Part shown: positions 31,351 to 43,172 of the stretch, piece by piece
Position numbering within the stretch: position 1 is the stretch's first letter
Layout: each line of letters opens with the position of its first letter
NCBI GenBank assembly: GCA_904063045.1
Contig: CAJFCJ010000026.1
Span: 350,964 to 414,963 of the forward strand
From: Dimorphilus gyrociliatus
Lineage: Eukaryota > Annelida > Polychaeta > Dinophilidae
Direction of reading: 5' to 3'
Length of the DNA: 64,000 bases
Translations under genes and position numbers: made by a program
The notes under the pieces: generated by a model
The model's input: only the letters and a program-made list of their open reading frames with translations
What the model was told of the DNA's origin: nothing
The model's database searches: none

Positions 31351-33180
31351 TACAAGGAAAATCTGAATAGATGCAAATTATGTTGACATTTTATATCATG
31401 TAAAATGGTGAAATGGTAAGTAAACTCAATCTTTCCAAGATTTAATGTTATATATCACTTATAAATATCCAGATTATTGTTCTGATTGTTATGAAGATAG
31501 ACAAGAACATGGCAAAGAGAGTTGACATTTGAGATGGAGAAGCAATGTAACATTCTGAAAACAGAGATGATTTTAAAATTACTATTGTTGTTGATGGAAG
31601 CAGAAAAGATAAAGATTGACTCCTTCCTACACAAAAATTATTCATTTTCTTTTAAAAAAAAACTGAATTTTCTATCACATAGAGATGTACCCAAAAACTG
31701 GATTTTGATGGATAGATTTGTTGATTTGAATATTTTTTTGAAACTTGTTATTTCTTTATGTCATAATTTTTTATGATCCTTCCTGAGCATCCTCACTATC
31801 TTCAAACAAAGTGGTCATCTTCAGTTAACAAAAATAAGAGAATTTTCCAGAAGAGTAATTTTTAACCCTAACCCTAACCTTACTCAACAATAATTTTATT
31901 AGATGAGTGATAATTAAAGTCACCTCAAAAATTCGACAAGATGTCTTAATAATGACATAAGTGTGGTGGAAGAGGTAACCCGTCTAACAAAAAAAACTGT
32001 TAATCAACAAAGAGTGTTTTTACATAGGTGGCGACATAGTATTGTACATGGAGGGCGCTGCCTATATATTGTGGGTATACAAGACAAATTTTTCCATTAA
32101 GCTTTGTGAGGAAGATCAGCTAAGACTGAAATATCTTAACCGGAAAAAACGTTTATTCTAAAAGAAATCTTTAATAGCTTTATAAACGATTTCGTAATGT
32201 ACGGTTTTTTTGTGAGGGAACAGGATCCACACTATATATTTATATCAGAAAAAAGGGGACAAATTGATATGGTGAACAGTAACCATATTATGGTATTATT
32301 CAAATAATTAACTAGGCCTAGTTACTAGAATATGACAAAAAACAGTTATTATATATAATGGAATAAAAATTGTCACACAAAGTTGTAAAATGTATTTGAA
32401 TAATTTATTCATAAATCATTTTATCATTTTGACAGAAATTAGATTTAGATGATACTAGCAATGGCGACAATAATAGGTTTTTAGTAGATTTCGTGGAATA
32501 CAGCTCTTTAGCTAAGTATTTACAGACAAACTTTCACTTAATGTAGTGTTTATCTTAATGAAGTTTCATAAATAATTCGGAAAGGTTTTATAATCTATAG
32601 TTTAATCTTGTTCTATATTTTTATACCAGTTTACATTGACAAAAATAAAAAATTGAGAACCAGTCTATTTGAAAAATATATATACAAATGGGTTTTCTTT
32701 CCTACACTGTAAATGTAAGGGAGAGCTGGAAACCAGTCTACTTAAAATAAATATATTACCCCTAACCCAACCTAATGTTTTCTTCACATTTTGCGAAGAG
32801 ACATAACAATCTGGACAATGGAATAAAATCAGGTTGAAAGACAAAACTATTACAGTGGCGATATTAAGTCTCTGGCAGTGTTATTCTTAGAATAAAAAAA
32901 AATTTCAATTTTTAATTTAATAATCTATTGGATATCCTTTTCTTTGGATCATAAGGCAACTTTTTTAAGTTTTAAGGATTTGTAGAGACATTTTTTATAT
33001 AATCCAGAAAAATAACCCAAAGGATTTCAAAAATATACAGGTCTGCATTTTGGATAGGCCAATATTTATATATTTACTTAGAAACAATGTTTTATCTCGG
33101 ATTAGAGATGAAATAGCTAATTCATCCAAAAAATATTGGTCTTAAGCTCATCATCAGTTTAACATTTTTGTTTTTTTTAC
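31351..33180. other. Interspersed repeats, no recognised gene
   Basis: Contains a telomeric tract at 31862-31880, the TATACCAGTTTAC-family repeat at 32370-32640, a CCCCTAACCCAACC scrap near 32758, and a relative of the 19476 relic at 32860-33160. The ORF at 31522-31776 has no recognisable domain. Confidence 0.4.
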
Positions 33181-33450
33181 TTTTTGGTTGGGATAGAAAC
33201 CACACTAAAATAAATTGTAATTGTTCAGTTTAGTCAAAAATACTAACATACATTTTGAAATATTTTTTCGGAAAAGGACAAGAACCACACTAGAATATTT
33301 TTGATAAAAATCCTCTTCTCAATTTTTGTTGTTGTTAAAACAATACAATTTACATTTTCAATATGTTGTCCTTGGTGGGGGAGAGGAACCACACTAACAT
33401 ACAAGTAAAATGTGTTTTATTTAGGAAAGGAACAGCTCTAGAGCACAATT
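33181..33450 (+). repeat. GGAACCACACTA motif block
   Basis: Plus-strand copies near 33193, 33277, 33380 and 33425. Confidence 0.7.
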
Positions 33451-33454
33451 TTAA

Positions 33455-33851
33455 GGTTCAGACAGAAAACATCCTCAAAGTGACAATGATATTAAATCAT
33501 CAGGGAAAAGAATAGCTGAGGAAATTCTTTTGAAACATTCTCCTGGAAAATGTAGTTTGCACAATTGCAAAGAAGTAGCAAACTACAACAGGAAAAAAAA
33601 ATAGACCAGCTGAACCCAATGATTTAAATTTTCAACTTGATTTAACTTTTTTGCCATTTGAATTTTTGAAGAAAGATATTTATTCAAACAATGAAAGTAT
33701 ATTAGTTTTAGCAAGTGATCATCAGTTAAAACTCTTGTCTACTGCAAAGATATGGTACATGGATGGCACTTTCAAAAGTAGCTTTTGGCCTCCAGAGATT
33801 TGGTCTGTCTTCAACCAAACTATAAGAACAAATAATGATTTAGAGGGTTAG
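33455..33851 (+). pseudogene. Internally deleted MULE fragment
   Basis: It begins with a terminal-like box CAGACAGAAAACATCC (33459), then SGKRIAEEILLKHSP, then LPFEFLKKDIYSNNESILVL, KIWYMDGTFK (first catalytic Asp) fused directly to SFWPPEIWSVFNQTIRTNND and LEG (catalytic Glu block). Exon 3 and the start of exon 4, with the second Asp, have been deleted. There is no target duplication. Confidence 0.8.
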
Positions 33852-34009
33852 GATCTTTTTTTAAGGGGACGGGTACCCTTTTAGAATACATTTCATGAAA
33901 TCTCATGTTTTGAAGGCACCAAATGATATATTAGCTGGCCAATACTTTTCCCATAAAATTATTTACATAATTTTTTTTCTTCATTTTTTAATAATTTCAA
34001 AAAAAATAC

Positions 34010-34440
34010 ATAATTCTCCATAATCCTCATGAATATTCATAATATAGAATCATTGAGAAAATGTTCATTAAATAGAGAAACTATACAAAAATAATGGAAA
34101 AATTTGGATTTTTAATAGTAAATATGCATAATGGGAGTTAGGAATTATGGAAACATTTTGAAATTTTAGATGGGAATCAATTTCTTGGATCCTCTTTATA
34201 TTTCAGGGAAAGTGAACATTGTCAAAGTGTTATATATTCTTTCAGAATATTTTGCAGTTTGAATATCATTTCATCCTTATTAATATTCATAATCTTAGTG
34301 ATATCTCAACAATATCTTTAAACTAGTTGTTCATGTTAAAAAAAAAAGAGAGAAAAGTATTTTAAGCCATTCTAATCAAAATTTAACTTCCCAGCCTGTT
34401 CTCATTAATATTCATAATTATAACAAAAAGTTGTTCACAT
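34010..34440. repeat. ATGAATATTCAT array (left of MULE-A)
   Basis: ATTCTCCATAATCCTCATGA-type units and ATTCATAAT repeats near 34015-34060, 34265-34285 and 34395-34420. The array resumes at 36580, on the other side of the inserted MULE-A. Confidence 0.6.
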
Positions 34441-34477
34441 TAAAATAAGGAAAATGAGAGAAAGCTTAAAAAGTTAC

Positions 34478-36535
34478 GAATTATGGAGAAAACGTCCACT
34501 ATGTTAAGAATATATTAAAAAATACTTTTTCAAATTTAAATTTTTATTATTGATTTTGAGATATATCCAATACATTCCCATAATGCAATCACTTTTGGTA
34601 GCCATTTTGAAATCCAGACAGGAAACAGTTCTGGGATCTTCTATGTTTTTCATGGAAAGTGAATATTGTGCATATTTCATCTACAATTTTTCAGAATTTT
34701 TTGCAGTTTGAAATATATTTCACTATTGAAAACCATCAGACAAAACACAAACTTTAGAATTGATATCAGTAAGTTATAGAATATTGTGTTGAAATGATTT
34801 ATTTATAAATTAGCTTTATTTTTATAGCAGCCATTTTGTTTATCATTATTGTTAATTGTTTAATTTTTAAATTTACACAGTTGGTTATTGATAGAGATTC
34901 CAAATTGAACATGGCACCAATTTGTTACATTTGTGAAGAGAGAATATATGGAAGACAAAATCAAGAGAAATGTCAGCTTTGCTGTCATTTATTTAAAATA
35001 CATAAAAAATGTTTGGATTATAAAGGTTTGTTTAAGTTTTTTGTCACTATCCTTCCTTACAAATATGTTTTTATATTTTTTCACAGATCAATCATTTTAT
35101 TGTAACATTTGCTGTGACATATCAATGAAGAAATGCATTGTTGCACTTCAAAGGCTACCTTCTAGTGCATCTGCTAATGAAGAAATAAGACAAACACCAA
35201 ATTTTGATACAGCAAATAATAGAAATGAGCAAACTATTGTTTGTGAAAATCATTGTGGAAATTCAAGTGGAAATGATACAAATGGCAGTATTATGGAATC
35301 ACACAATGTTTTAGTTGAAGATCTTCCAGCTCAGTATTCAGTTCAACTTGGCTAAAACTTTTATTCCTGATGATTTTTTACAAATGGATATACAAATGGA
35401 GAATGATAGAATACTAATATTTTCAACTACAAAGCAAATTGAATTATTATCTAAAGGCAAAATATGGTTTATGGATGGCACATTTAAATGTGTGAAAGAC
35501 CCTTTTTATCAACTTTTTTCTATTCATGGATTTATAAAAAAAAATGGAGAAATAAAACAAATTCCAATGGCTTTTGCTTTTAAATTGAATAATCTAATTT
35601 GTTAAATTAACAGGCAATACAAGATTTAACAAATGGGCATAGCCCCAAAAAAGTTGTTGTAGACTTTGAAAAAGCTATTTGGAAAGCACTATCATTCACT
35701 TATCCTGAAGCAAACATTAAAGGGTGTGTTTTTCACTGGACACAGAAAGATTCAAGTAATACTTTAATTTAGTATTTGAGGTCTAGATAGAACTGACATA
35801 TTTATTTCCAGGAATTAGGATTATGTAAGATGTACAAGGAGAAAAAAGCTGAATATAGAATCATGAAGAAATTAATGGCATTACCATTCCTGCCCTCTGA
35901 TCTGATAGAACCAACATTTAAGACTATTAAAGAAATAAGTCCTATTGAAATGAAGTCTCCATTGGAGTACATTGAGACACAATGGATAAATGGATTTTAT
36001 AAACCAGAGGTATGGTCTGTTTATGGTGAGGCTATAAGGACAAATAATGATCTTGAAGGATGGCATCACAGGCTTAACAAGAATCTTTGCTCTAACACTG
36101 CATTCTATTTGCTTTTAGATGAACTGAAAAGAGAAGCTGATCTGATAAAGCTATATAAAAAATTACTGAGTGAAAAGAAAATTTGTAGACAGCAAAGAAA
36201 AGCATATGAGAATATTCAGAGGAAAATATTCAGCTTATGGGAACAATTTGAAATTGCCTCAATTACCTCCCTGGACTTACTTGATAAAGCTTCTGACATT
36301 TATTCACCAGTTTAAAATACCTTTATTCTTTAATGTTGTTACACTGTTGTCAATCATTCTTGTTATATTGCTTCTTTTTACTTAATCAATATATTAATAT
36401 TTAAATATTTGTAATTCTTATTATTCATTTTTTCCTGTCAAATTGCTCTAAAAACTCCATCTATCAAATATCTTATATCTTACTTTGAAGTTTTATAATG
36501 GACGTTTTCTCCAGTGGACGTTTTCTCCTGTACCC
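34478..36535 (+). mobile_element. MULE-A, complete ends, 9-bp target duplication
   Basis: 2058 bp flanked by AAAAGTTAC at 34469-34477 and 36536-36544. The left end is GAATTATGGAGAAAACGTCC. The right end, reverse-complemented, is GGGTACAGGAGAAAACGTCC followed by a second copy of the GGAGAAAACGTCCA box. It inserted into the ATGAATATTCAT array. The transposase gene inside is defective. Confidence 0.92.
34911..36315 (+). pseudogene. MULE-A transposase, FLYWCH region lost
   Basis: Exon 1 (34911-35025) encodes MAPICYICEERIYG and a C4HC3 zinc finger with Cys at 5, 8, 21, 24, 34, 44 and 47 and His at 31. The intron 35026-35086 has GT..AG. Exon 2 continues to LPAQYSVQLG and stops. The FLYWCH part present in relatives is missing, and the reading shifts frame at about 35340 to FIPDDFLQMDI and IWFMDGTFK (first Asp). 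Exon 3 (about 35612-35750) has VVVDFEKAIWKA (second Asp) and GCVFHWTQ but lacks the final codons. Exon 4 (about 35815-36315) has TNNDLEGWHHRLN with the catalytic Glu and ends YSPV. The copy cannot make a full transposase. Confidence 0.85.
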
Positions 36536-36579
36536 AAAAGTTACCTTTAGACCATAATATTGAATAAAAAAAATTCTAG

Positions 36580-36770
36580 CTGATTCTCATGAAAATTTCT
36601 AAACCTTAACTTTTTTACATGACTATTTATAATCTTAGATGCATATCATGAATATTCATAAACCTAGGTTTTTTCTCATGAATATTGATAATCCTAGCTG
36701 ATTCTCATGAATATTCATAAACATATACTTTTTCCTAATCTATTCACATGAATATTTATATGAACAACAT
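36580..36770. repeat. ATGAATATTCAT array (right of MULE-A)
   Basis: Five or so units of TGATTCTCATGAATATTCAT type, with TTTTTCTCATGAATATTGAT and CACATGAATATTTAT variants. Confidence 0.75.
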
Positions 36771-36899
36771 GCTTCATCAAAAAAATTCAGTAAAGTTATG
36801 TTAACTCTAACCATAACACTAACATATATGAACAGTTTTTTTAACATATCCAGAAGTGAAAAAAGCCATACAAGAATACACTTTATGAAACAGATGGTT

Positions 36900-37560
36900 A
36901 TTACCGCACAGAGAGTGTATGGGAGAGCTGGATACCAGTCCACTTAAAAAATTCTTACACACCTTTCAAATATTTTAACAATAATCAACTTAGAACCAGT
37001 TTAATTGTACAACATATGCAAAAATGTAATATGAATACCCTCAATTCATTTTTGGAAGATAGGATCCACACTTTTTAAATATTTAGTGTCATGAACCGCA
37101 CTAAATTCTTTATAAACATTTTTTTTTCAGGGAATAGGAACCTCACTAAAACACTTTAAACTATTTTGTGTTTTTCAAGGGTTATGAACCACACAAATTT
37201 TTTAAATAAATATTTCATCTTTCTATGGAACAGGAACCAGGCTGGAAATTTAAAAAAATATTTTGTTGCTAAGCAAAAATAACGGCGCAAAATTTTTGTA
37301 GTTTTAGGGTGAGGAATAGGAACCATATTAAGATACCTCTTAAATATGTTTTTTTCCTGAAGATAGAATCCATACTAAAGCACGTTGTAAACGATTTTTC
37401 CTTTTTAAATTAAATTTTATAAAAACAATTGATTTTGTTTTCAATAGAAATAACATTACAAAATAATTTTTACCCGTTTTGTTTAGAATGTAGCTGGTTC
37501 AAGTTGGTGGGAATTATGGAATAAGAACCACTTTAGGACAGAAGTCTAAAGTGACTTTTT
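36900..37560 (+). repeat. GGAACCACACTA motif block
   Basis: Plus-strand copies near 36925, 37067, 37095, 37135, 37190, 37235, 37320 and 37525, many reduced to GAACC(A/T)CACTA. Confidence 0.7.
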
Positions 37561-37619
37561 CAGGCTCATTTTCTTAATAGTCTGCAGAAAATTATTTAAA
37601 AGTTAACAAACTAAAAATA

Positions 37620-38195
37620 TAATTAGTTGTTAACATTTACTTTAAATGCCAATTTTTAAGCTCTCTTGTATTTTGATGTCATGAAAATGAAGGCCAGGGG
37701 CACATGTTTCATGTTGCCATTCTTTTTCACATAGGATTGGATTGTCAATAATTGGTAAAATGGTTCTTTTACTATTTTAAATGTTCCATCAACAAACCAA
37801 TGCCCTCATTTTCTCAACAATTTAGGGTTTGGGTTAGGGTTAGGGTTAGGTTTTTTGTTTCAAATATAAGAATCCTTTCATTGTTTTCACAGATGTCTTT
37901 CTTCAGAAAGTTGTCTGGGTTGAAATCCATATTTTATTAAAATTCATAATCTTTTGGTTCCATTGGCCTTTTCTTTTGCTCGGTTGAATTGGCCATCCTT
38001 TTCAAATATTGCATGTTTGGTAGAAAATCACTATTAGTTAGAGTGAAGGAAAATCATCCATCCTTCCAGTCACATTACTCTCTTCTAGATCTTGATCTTG
38101 ATTTTGACTTCTTTCATTATAGTAACTTTCTTCTATATCTTGATGTTCATTTCCATCATTAATGTCACTCTCATCCATATTTATGTATGTTAATT
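37620..38195 (-). pseudogene. MULE exon-2 fragment broken by telomeric tract
   Basis: Minus strand: an ATG at about 38178 opens MDESDINDGNEHQDIEE, the acidic linker. Further down come NPDNFLKKDICENNERILIF, a telomeric tract, then HWFVDGTFKI (first catalytic Asp) and KMGATETCAPG-like codons. About eight codons (the QLDLLGKS segment of relatives) are replaced by the telomeric repeats. There is no FLYWCH finger. Confidence 0.75.
37821..37851. repeat. Telomeric tract replacing MULE codons
   Basis: TTTAGGGTTTGGGTTAGGGT followed by TAGGGTTAGG, inserted between codons for ERILIFETK and HWFVDGTFK of a MULE relic. Confidence 0.92.
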
Positions 38196-38229
38196 AATTT
38201 AAAGTGGGTTTGGTTCCACCTGCTCCCAT

Positions 38230-38640
38230 ATTAGCTTCTTATCATTAATATTCATTATTTTAATTAGTTAGTAATAGTATCTCTAAACAAGTCAATAGCT
38301 TAGAGTAAGAAAATTTTTAAATTCTTAACAGATTTAATTTTCTGAACCAGTTTAATGAATATTCATAATTCTGATTGATTCTCATCAATATTCATAACCT
38401 TAGAAGATTATCATTTTAAATTTGTTGTCTGATTGCAATCAATACTCAAAACAAGTTTGGCACATTAAAATTAGATTATATTCATTGGTAGTCATAATAT
38501 TTGGAAATTTTCATCAACATCTCCAAAAAATTCTGTCTTACTTTATAATTGGAAACTTAAATCATTCCAAACAAGGTTAATTATTAAAAAATTTTCATGA
38601 ATATTCATATTGTTAGGTTGTTCTCATGAATATTCATTAG
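38230..38640. repeat. ATGAATATTCAT array
   Basis: Repeats of TTCTCATCAATATTCATAA type (38245, 38350-38395, 38590-38640) with diverged spacers. Confidence 0.65.
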
Positions 38641-38919
38641 GGTTAGTATAACCTAAATTTTTCAACTTTAACCCTGATGATGTTTATTTTTTTAGAAAGA
38701 TTATTAAGTAAACTTAATAGCATGAATCATAAATTGTTTTTTTTTTGGAATGATGGGTTACCAGTCTAAAAATAATTTAAGGAACAACAAGAAAAGAATT
38801 TTAGCAATATTTTAATATTATAAGTGTATAAGATGAATTTTTTCGGGAGAACAGGAACCACATTAATGTAATTTTGCAATGTTGTTTTTAAAAGCTAAAA
38901 AATGTAGGACTACTTCTGA

Positions 38920-39650
38920 TTCTGGATAGATCTTCTTCCACTTGAATGTGTGTCAGTTAGGCACATATCCCTTCAATCTTTCCTGATTGATATATTGAAT
39001 GATAAACTTTGATTTGCTCCATGAATGGGTTTTTTGTCTAGTGAATTTCTTTGTTAATGAATTCTTGTAGGACATCTCTGCTTTTTAGTTCTCTTACTCC
39101 ACACTCAAATACTACTTTTAGAAGTTTTAGCATTGAGTGTGAAGGGAAATCCATTGTGTATCAGAATGTACTTTCCCAGTTGACTTCTAACCCTAATTAT
39201 TTGAAAATCATTATCCATAACTTCTTGGAAAGTGTCAACAGCATTCACTGATATTTCATCATAATTTGCATTCAAATCTCTCAAAACCATCACCTTTTCT
39301 GTTATCCGTTGCCTCTTCATCAATCTTATCATCTCCATTCTCATTCATTGCAACAGTCTCTCTTTCATTCATTGATCTTCTAGTCTAAACCTAACCCTGA
39401 CCCTAACCCTAACCCTAACCCTGATTGAATTCTTACTGATGATAGATTTTTCATAGCACACAGAATTTTCTCTTCTGTCTTCCATAAACTGTAAGTTTAC
39501 AATTTTTGTACTTGATTGCAGATTTTAAAAATGTTTAATTTATTATTTGAAGAAAAGTGGAAAACTTTGAAACAAATATTTGTAATACTATTTCAAGATT
39601 CTCTTATCAAGTAATCAATAAACAAATTCAAAATGGCTGACCTGGAAAAA
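38920..39650 (-). pseudogene. MULE-D fragment (FLYWCH region)
   Basis: The minus strand matches the 5' half of MULE-C1 (52860-53450): NAVDTFQEVMDNDFQIIR, then LGKYILIHNGFPFTLNAKTS, the start of the FLYWCH finger. The finger's Cys/His part is degraded. A telomeric tract at 39386-39421 and unrelated sequence to about 39560 replace the first coding part. Upstream, the AAGTAATCAATAAACAAATT segment is shared with C1 and C2. Confidence 0.75.
39386..39421. repeat. Telomeric tract within MULE-D
   Basis: TAAACCTAACCCTGACCCTA followed by three perfect ACCCTA units. It marks the point where alignment to MULE-C1/C2 breaks. Confidence 0.92.
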
Positions 39651-39659
39651 AAACTGGTA

Positions 39660-39900
39660 CTTGTTCTCATTAATACTCATAATTCTATTTAGTTTTATGA
39701 TTTTACACCTGACCCTTGATAATGTTAGACCAATTGATTTGTGATTATATAATTTTAATAGGTCAGAATGTGTTAGGGTTAGGGTAAAATCGCAAAAAAC
39801 CCTAAATTAATATTAATACTCACGAAACCAGTTTTCGTATCATTAATATTCATGATATTGATTATCCTCATAAATATTCATGATTCGGATAGTACTCACA
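39660..39900. repeat. ATGAATATTCAT array and telomeric scrap
   Basis: ATTAATATTCATGATATTGA and CATAAATATTCATGATTC units. GTTAGGGTTAGGGT lies at 39772-39785. Confidence 0.6.
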
Positions 39901-40265
39901 AACTGTTTTAAAATGAGAACAAGCGGACGATATCGTCAAATAGGCTCTGGCATCCATCAGAGTACAACCTTCTTATAAGGTTATCTGATGTATTATTTTG
40001 TCTATATTCTATATGCCCTGTTATCTGATGACTGAGGAATTTGCTAAAATCCAAAATACGAATATTTATAGACGTACGTCGACGATCATTTTGGCAATTT
40101 TTAACCAATCCTTAAATGGGTTTATATTTGCCTTATTTTAAACACTAAAATTGCTCTTTGTTCAACCCAAAAAAACTTTGGTTTGTTTAATGCAAATCAG
40201 TTGAAAGATTTTCAAAAGTTATTGCCTTTTGTCAGACTTTATTGACAAACAAAATATGCACATAT

Positions 40266-40285
40266 ACACACACACACACACACTA
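40266..40285. repeat. (AC)n microsatellite
   Basis: About ten AC dinucleotides. Confidence 0.95.
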
Positions 40286-40576
40286 CACATACGAATAATT
40301 TTGTCATTTCATCCTTTTGTCTTATTCTCGTCAATTGGATATAGTATATAAAGAAAGGTTCACTAAATAAGACACAATTTTTTTTTTACATGATTAATGA
40401 TGACGTCGGCAAACAATAATTATCATCATTTTCATCATCAAACTGTTTGTTTGTAAGAAGAAAAAGCACTTGAATCTTTTTCAATTTCCGAATCAATTGC
40501 TTTTGCTTGTTCCTCTTCTTCCAATCTCTCTTCTTCATTGTAAAAAAATACAACAAATATTTTACGATGACAAATG

Positions 40577-40815
40577 TTAACAAAATTCTTTTGGAGAATG
40601 AAAAATTAATTGTTTGGCAGTTTGTACAAACAATCTCTTTTCTTCGGTCAGTTCGATATTTAGTTTTTTTTTTTCAAGAAAATATTGTAATAATCTGAAT
40701 TTTTTACATTGTTATCATCATTCCTTTTCAATGTTAAAAATTGTCTTTCAGAAAGTTTGTCCGTTAGAGACGGAATGAAACGAATTTGCTCTACGCTTCG
40801 GAGGCTGCCTCAAAA
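40577..40815 (-). other. Possible small coding stretch with one frameshift
   Basis: Minus strand: a frame reading IRFIPSLTDKLSERQFLTLK, then NSDYYNIFLKKK, runs into an 11-base A tract (T run at 40664-40674). After it, in another frame, LNIELTEEKRLFVQTAKQLI continues to a stop at 40577. The two parts look like one lysine/glutamate-rich protein with an indel in the homopolymer (mutation or sequencing error). No start codon or family is recognised. A TATATAAG box lies about 40-60 bases upstream. This may be an exon of a gene whose other exons I cannot find. Confidence 0.25.
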
Positions 40816-40842
40816 ATGGCTTGTTCCGTCGGTCAACCTCCG

Positions 40843-40851
40843 TCTTATATA
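40843..40851 (-). promoter_or_regulatory. TATA-like box
   Basis: On the minus strand GTATATAAGACGGAGG precedes the possible coding stretch at 40577-40815. It is a good TATA consensus, but its use is unproven. Confidence 0.3.
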
Positions 40852-41719
40852 CGTTACTCAATCAGGGAATTTTTTTCGTATTCACCTCATTTTCGTATAA
40901 TATTGTAATTTCTTTGATGAATTATTTGAACTTGAGGAAAAAAAAGACATAGAATTATTGCCCAGTCTTTTCTATTTATCGAATTTAAAATTAAGGTCAT
41001 TAAGATTTTGGCACAACGCAATAAAAAAAGGGAGGAGGGAAGGAATGGTTAGTAGGTAAAAGCAAGAGAGTTAGGGGTTAAAAGGAAAAGGATTAAAAGG
41101 TTAGATAAAGCCAAAGAGGGTTAGGGGAAAAAGGGGAAAAAAAAAAAGAAAACATTTTTTTTAAGTTTGTTTTTTTTTAATCCTATTTTTTTTTTATTCA
41201 TCTCTTTTTCAATTTTGATATCAAAATTCCTAAGAGAAGGAAGATTTTCTTTTTATCAATAAAAGTGGTTCTACGTTACTTTGAAGCATAAACTCATTGA
41301 AAAATTGCGTCAGCATTCAATTTTTTTTTTGAATCGATCATCTCGTTAATAGAGAAACAATTTAGTTCATACCAACAACGACAAAAATGATAATATGTTG
41401 TTTGGTAGGTCTTTGTAACTTGCTGGAATAAACTTAGCAAAATAATAGCATAGTTTTATATCGTTAAGATAATCCAAGATTTATCGTAAGAATAATCTTC
41501 GGGGGTGCGTATGTTGGGAATAGATTTGTCCAGGGAGGGGAGGAATAGTGAAGTTGAGAATGGGTATGGTTGAATAGTAAATCAGAAAGAAACTTGAAAA
41601 AGTTTCTATTGTAGAAAGCCACTTGGGCTCTCATGAATAAGTGACGAGCTCCCGCTGCGTTGCCAGTTTTATACAATAATCTAGATCACGTGTCCTGTCA
41701 ATCAATTATACATCGATAA

Positions 41720-41734
41720 AGCGCCCTCTAGTAT
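41720..41734 (-). promoter_or_regulatory. CTCF-like site
   Basis: AGCGCCCTCTAGTAT agrees at 13 of 15 positions with the bilaterian CTCF consensus written on this strand (AGCGCCMYCTRSTGG). It stands close to the point where the dispersed motif changes its main orientation. Sequence match only. Confidence 0.3.
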
Positions 41735-42527
41735 TGAGCGAAAAAAGGGATAGTGTATATTAAATTATATTAAAGAAAATGAACATGTTTCAAGGTGAAA
41801 AGAAATTAATAAAAAAATAAAAGGAAATTATATTAATCACTTTAATTACTGTCAATAATTAACAAACAGGTTTTTCAATGTCAAGGTCAATGGCACATTT
41901 GTAAAGGTCACTGAAATGATTGATTATGGAGTACCTATAGGTACATAGTATCACTTTATTTTGTTACGGTAAAAGGTTGTTTTTGCAGTGTTTTGTAAAA
42001 AAAAAAAAAAAAAACACAAAAGAAATAAGTAGTTCATAAACATGATTTAGATGACCCTAATTTCAAGGTGAAGGTCGCCAACGGTCGGTTATATTTTCGA
42101 AAACAGAAACAAATATTACGCACCATCTTCTCTTACAAATCATGTCTTTTAAAAGGAATAGTCTATTTAAAAATCTACAAAAAACAATAGAGAATAATTG
42201 ATAGAAAAATATACATATACGATTTATTCAAAAAAAAAAAAGGGTAACCCTGTTTTATACGAAAATGAAAATGGAATAAAGTGACAAATATTTTCGTACA
42301 GTAAACCTTTAAAAGCAAACGCTCTATCGTTAAAAGTTACATTTGATTGTTGGTCAATCAACTGTCAACATCAATTTGTTTTTTTTTATGGCCTCAATAG
42401 TCCATAATAGAGAATTGATAAATTCTATTAATCTTATAGTATGCATGTCCATCGTTTCCTTTAGGTGTCGTATTACGATCGGCATAATTTGAAATCGCTC
42501 TGGTGCGTTTGTCACACTTAGCTTTTC

Positions 42528-42549
42528 AGAGAGAGAGAGAGAGAGAGAC
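42528..42549. repeat. (GA)n microsatellite
   Basis: About ten GA dinucleotides. Confidence 0.95.
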
Positions 42550-43161
42550 GCCTCTTAAAACGTCTTCTTTTTTGAAATTAACAGTAATTTCAATGAAAAA
42601 TATCTGTCTTTGCTTGAAATTGTACAAAAGAGAAAAACAAACAATGACAATACAAACATTTCTTGAAAAATTTATAATCCTTAAGATTATAGAGAGAAGA
42701 AGAAGATTGATTTAATCCTTCTTCTTGTATTTTTATCATCTTTCTCCGCTAATCCTTCATTTTTGCCCTTAGATTTAGAGATTGAATATGCAAATAAGTT
42801 AAAAAATTGACCCAATTTCCAATACGATTCTCTTCTTCCATTTTCGTTAATCATTCGATTTATTAAATGATTAACAAAGCAAGATATAAAATGATTTAGT
42901 CGAAATTAAATGGTTTAATCAGATTTTATTGTCTTAGAAACTCATTAAAATTGCATGCCGGATTGACTTATAAGTCTGTGTAAAACAGTTAAATTATCCA
43001 TCCTATTTATATAGAGTGGATAAATAGTTTTTATATTTGGGGCGTCTATTTCCTTTTTTTAAAACAAGCATCAAATATGGTAGCTTGGAGAGTAGACTTC
43101 TTTTCAGAAGATCAGTCACGTCTCTATTAATTTACTGTACTGTCGTAGCGAAAACCCGCCT

Positions 43162-43172
43162 CTTTTATATAC
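43162..43172 (-). promoter_or_regulatory. TATA-like box, minus strand
   Basis: On the minus strand the sequence reads CTAGTATATAAAAGAGGCGG, a strong TATA consensus followed by a GC-rich stretch. It points away from the zinc finger-kinase gene, and no ORF is evident to its left. Possibly a divergent promoter. Confidence 0.3.

Noticed and set aside
41464-41676. 70-aa minus-strand ORF starting MYKTGNAAGARH
   Set aside because: No domain, no splice partner and no codon bias. It could be a chance frame in the less AT-rich island.
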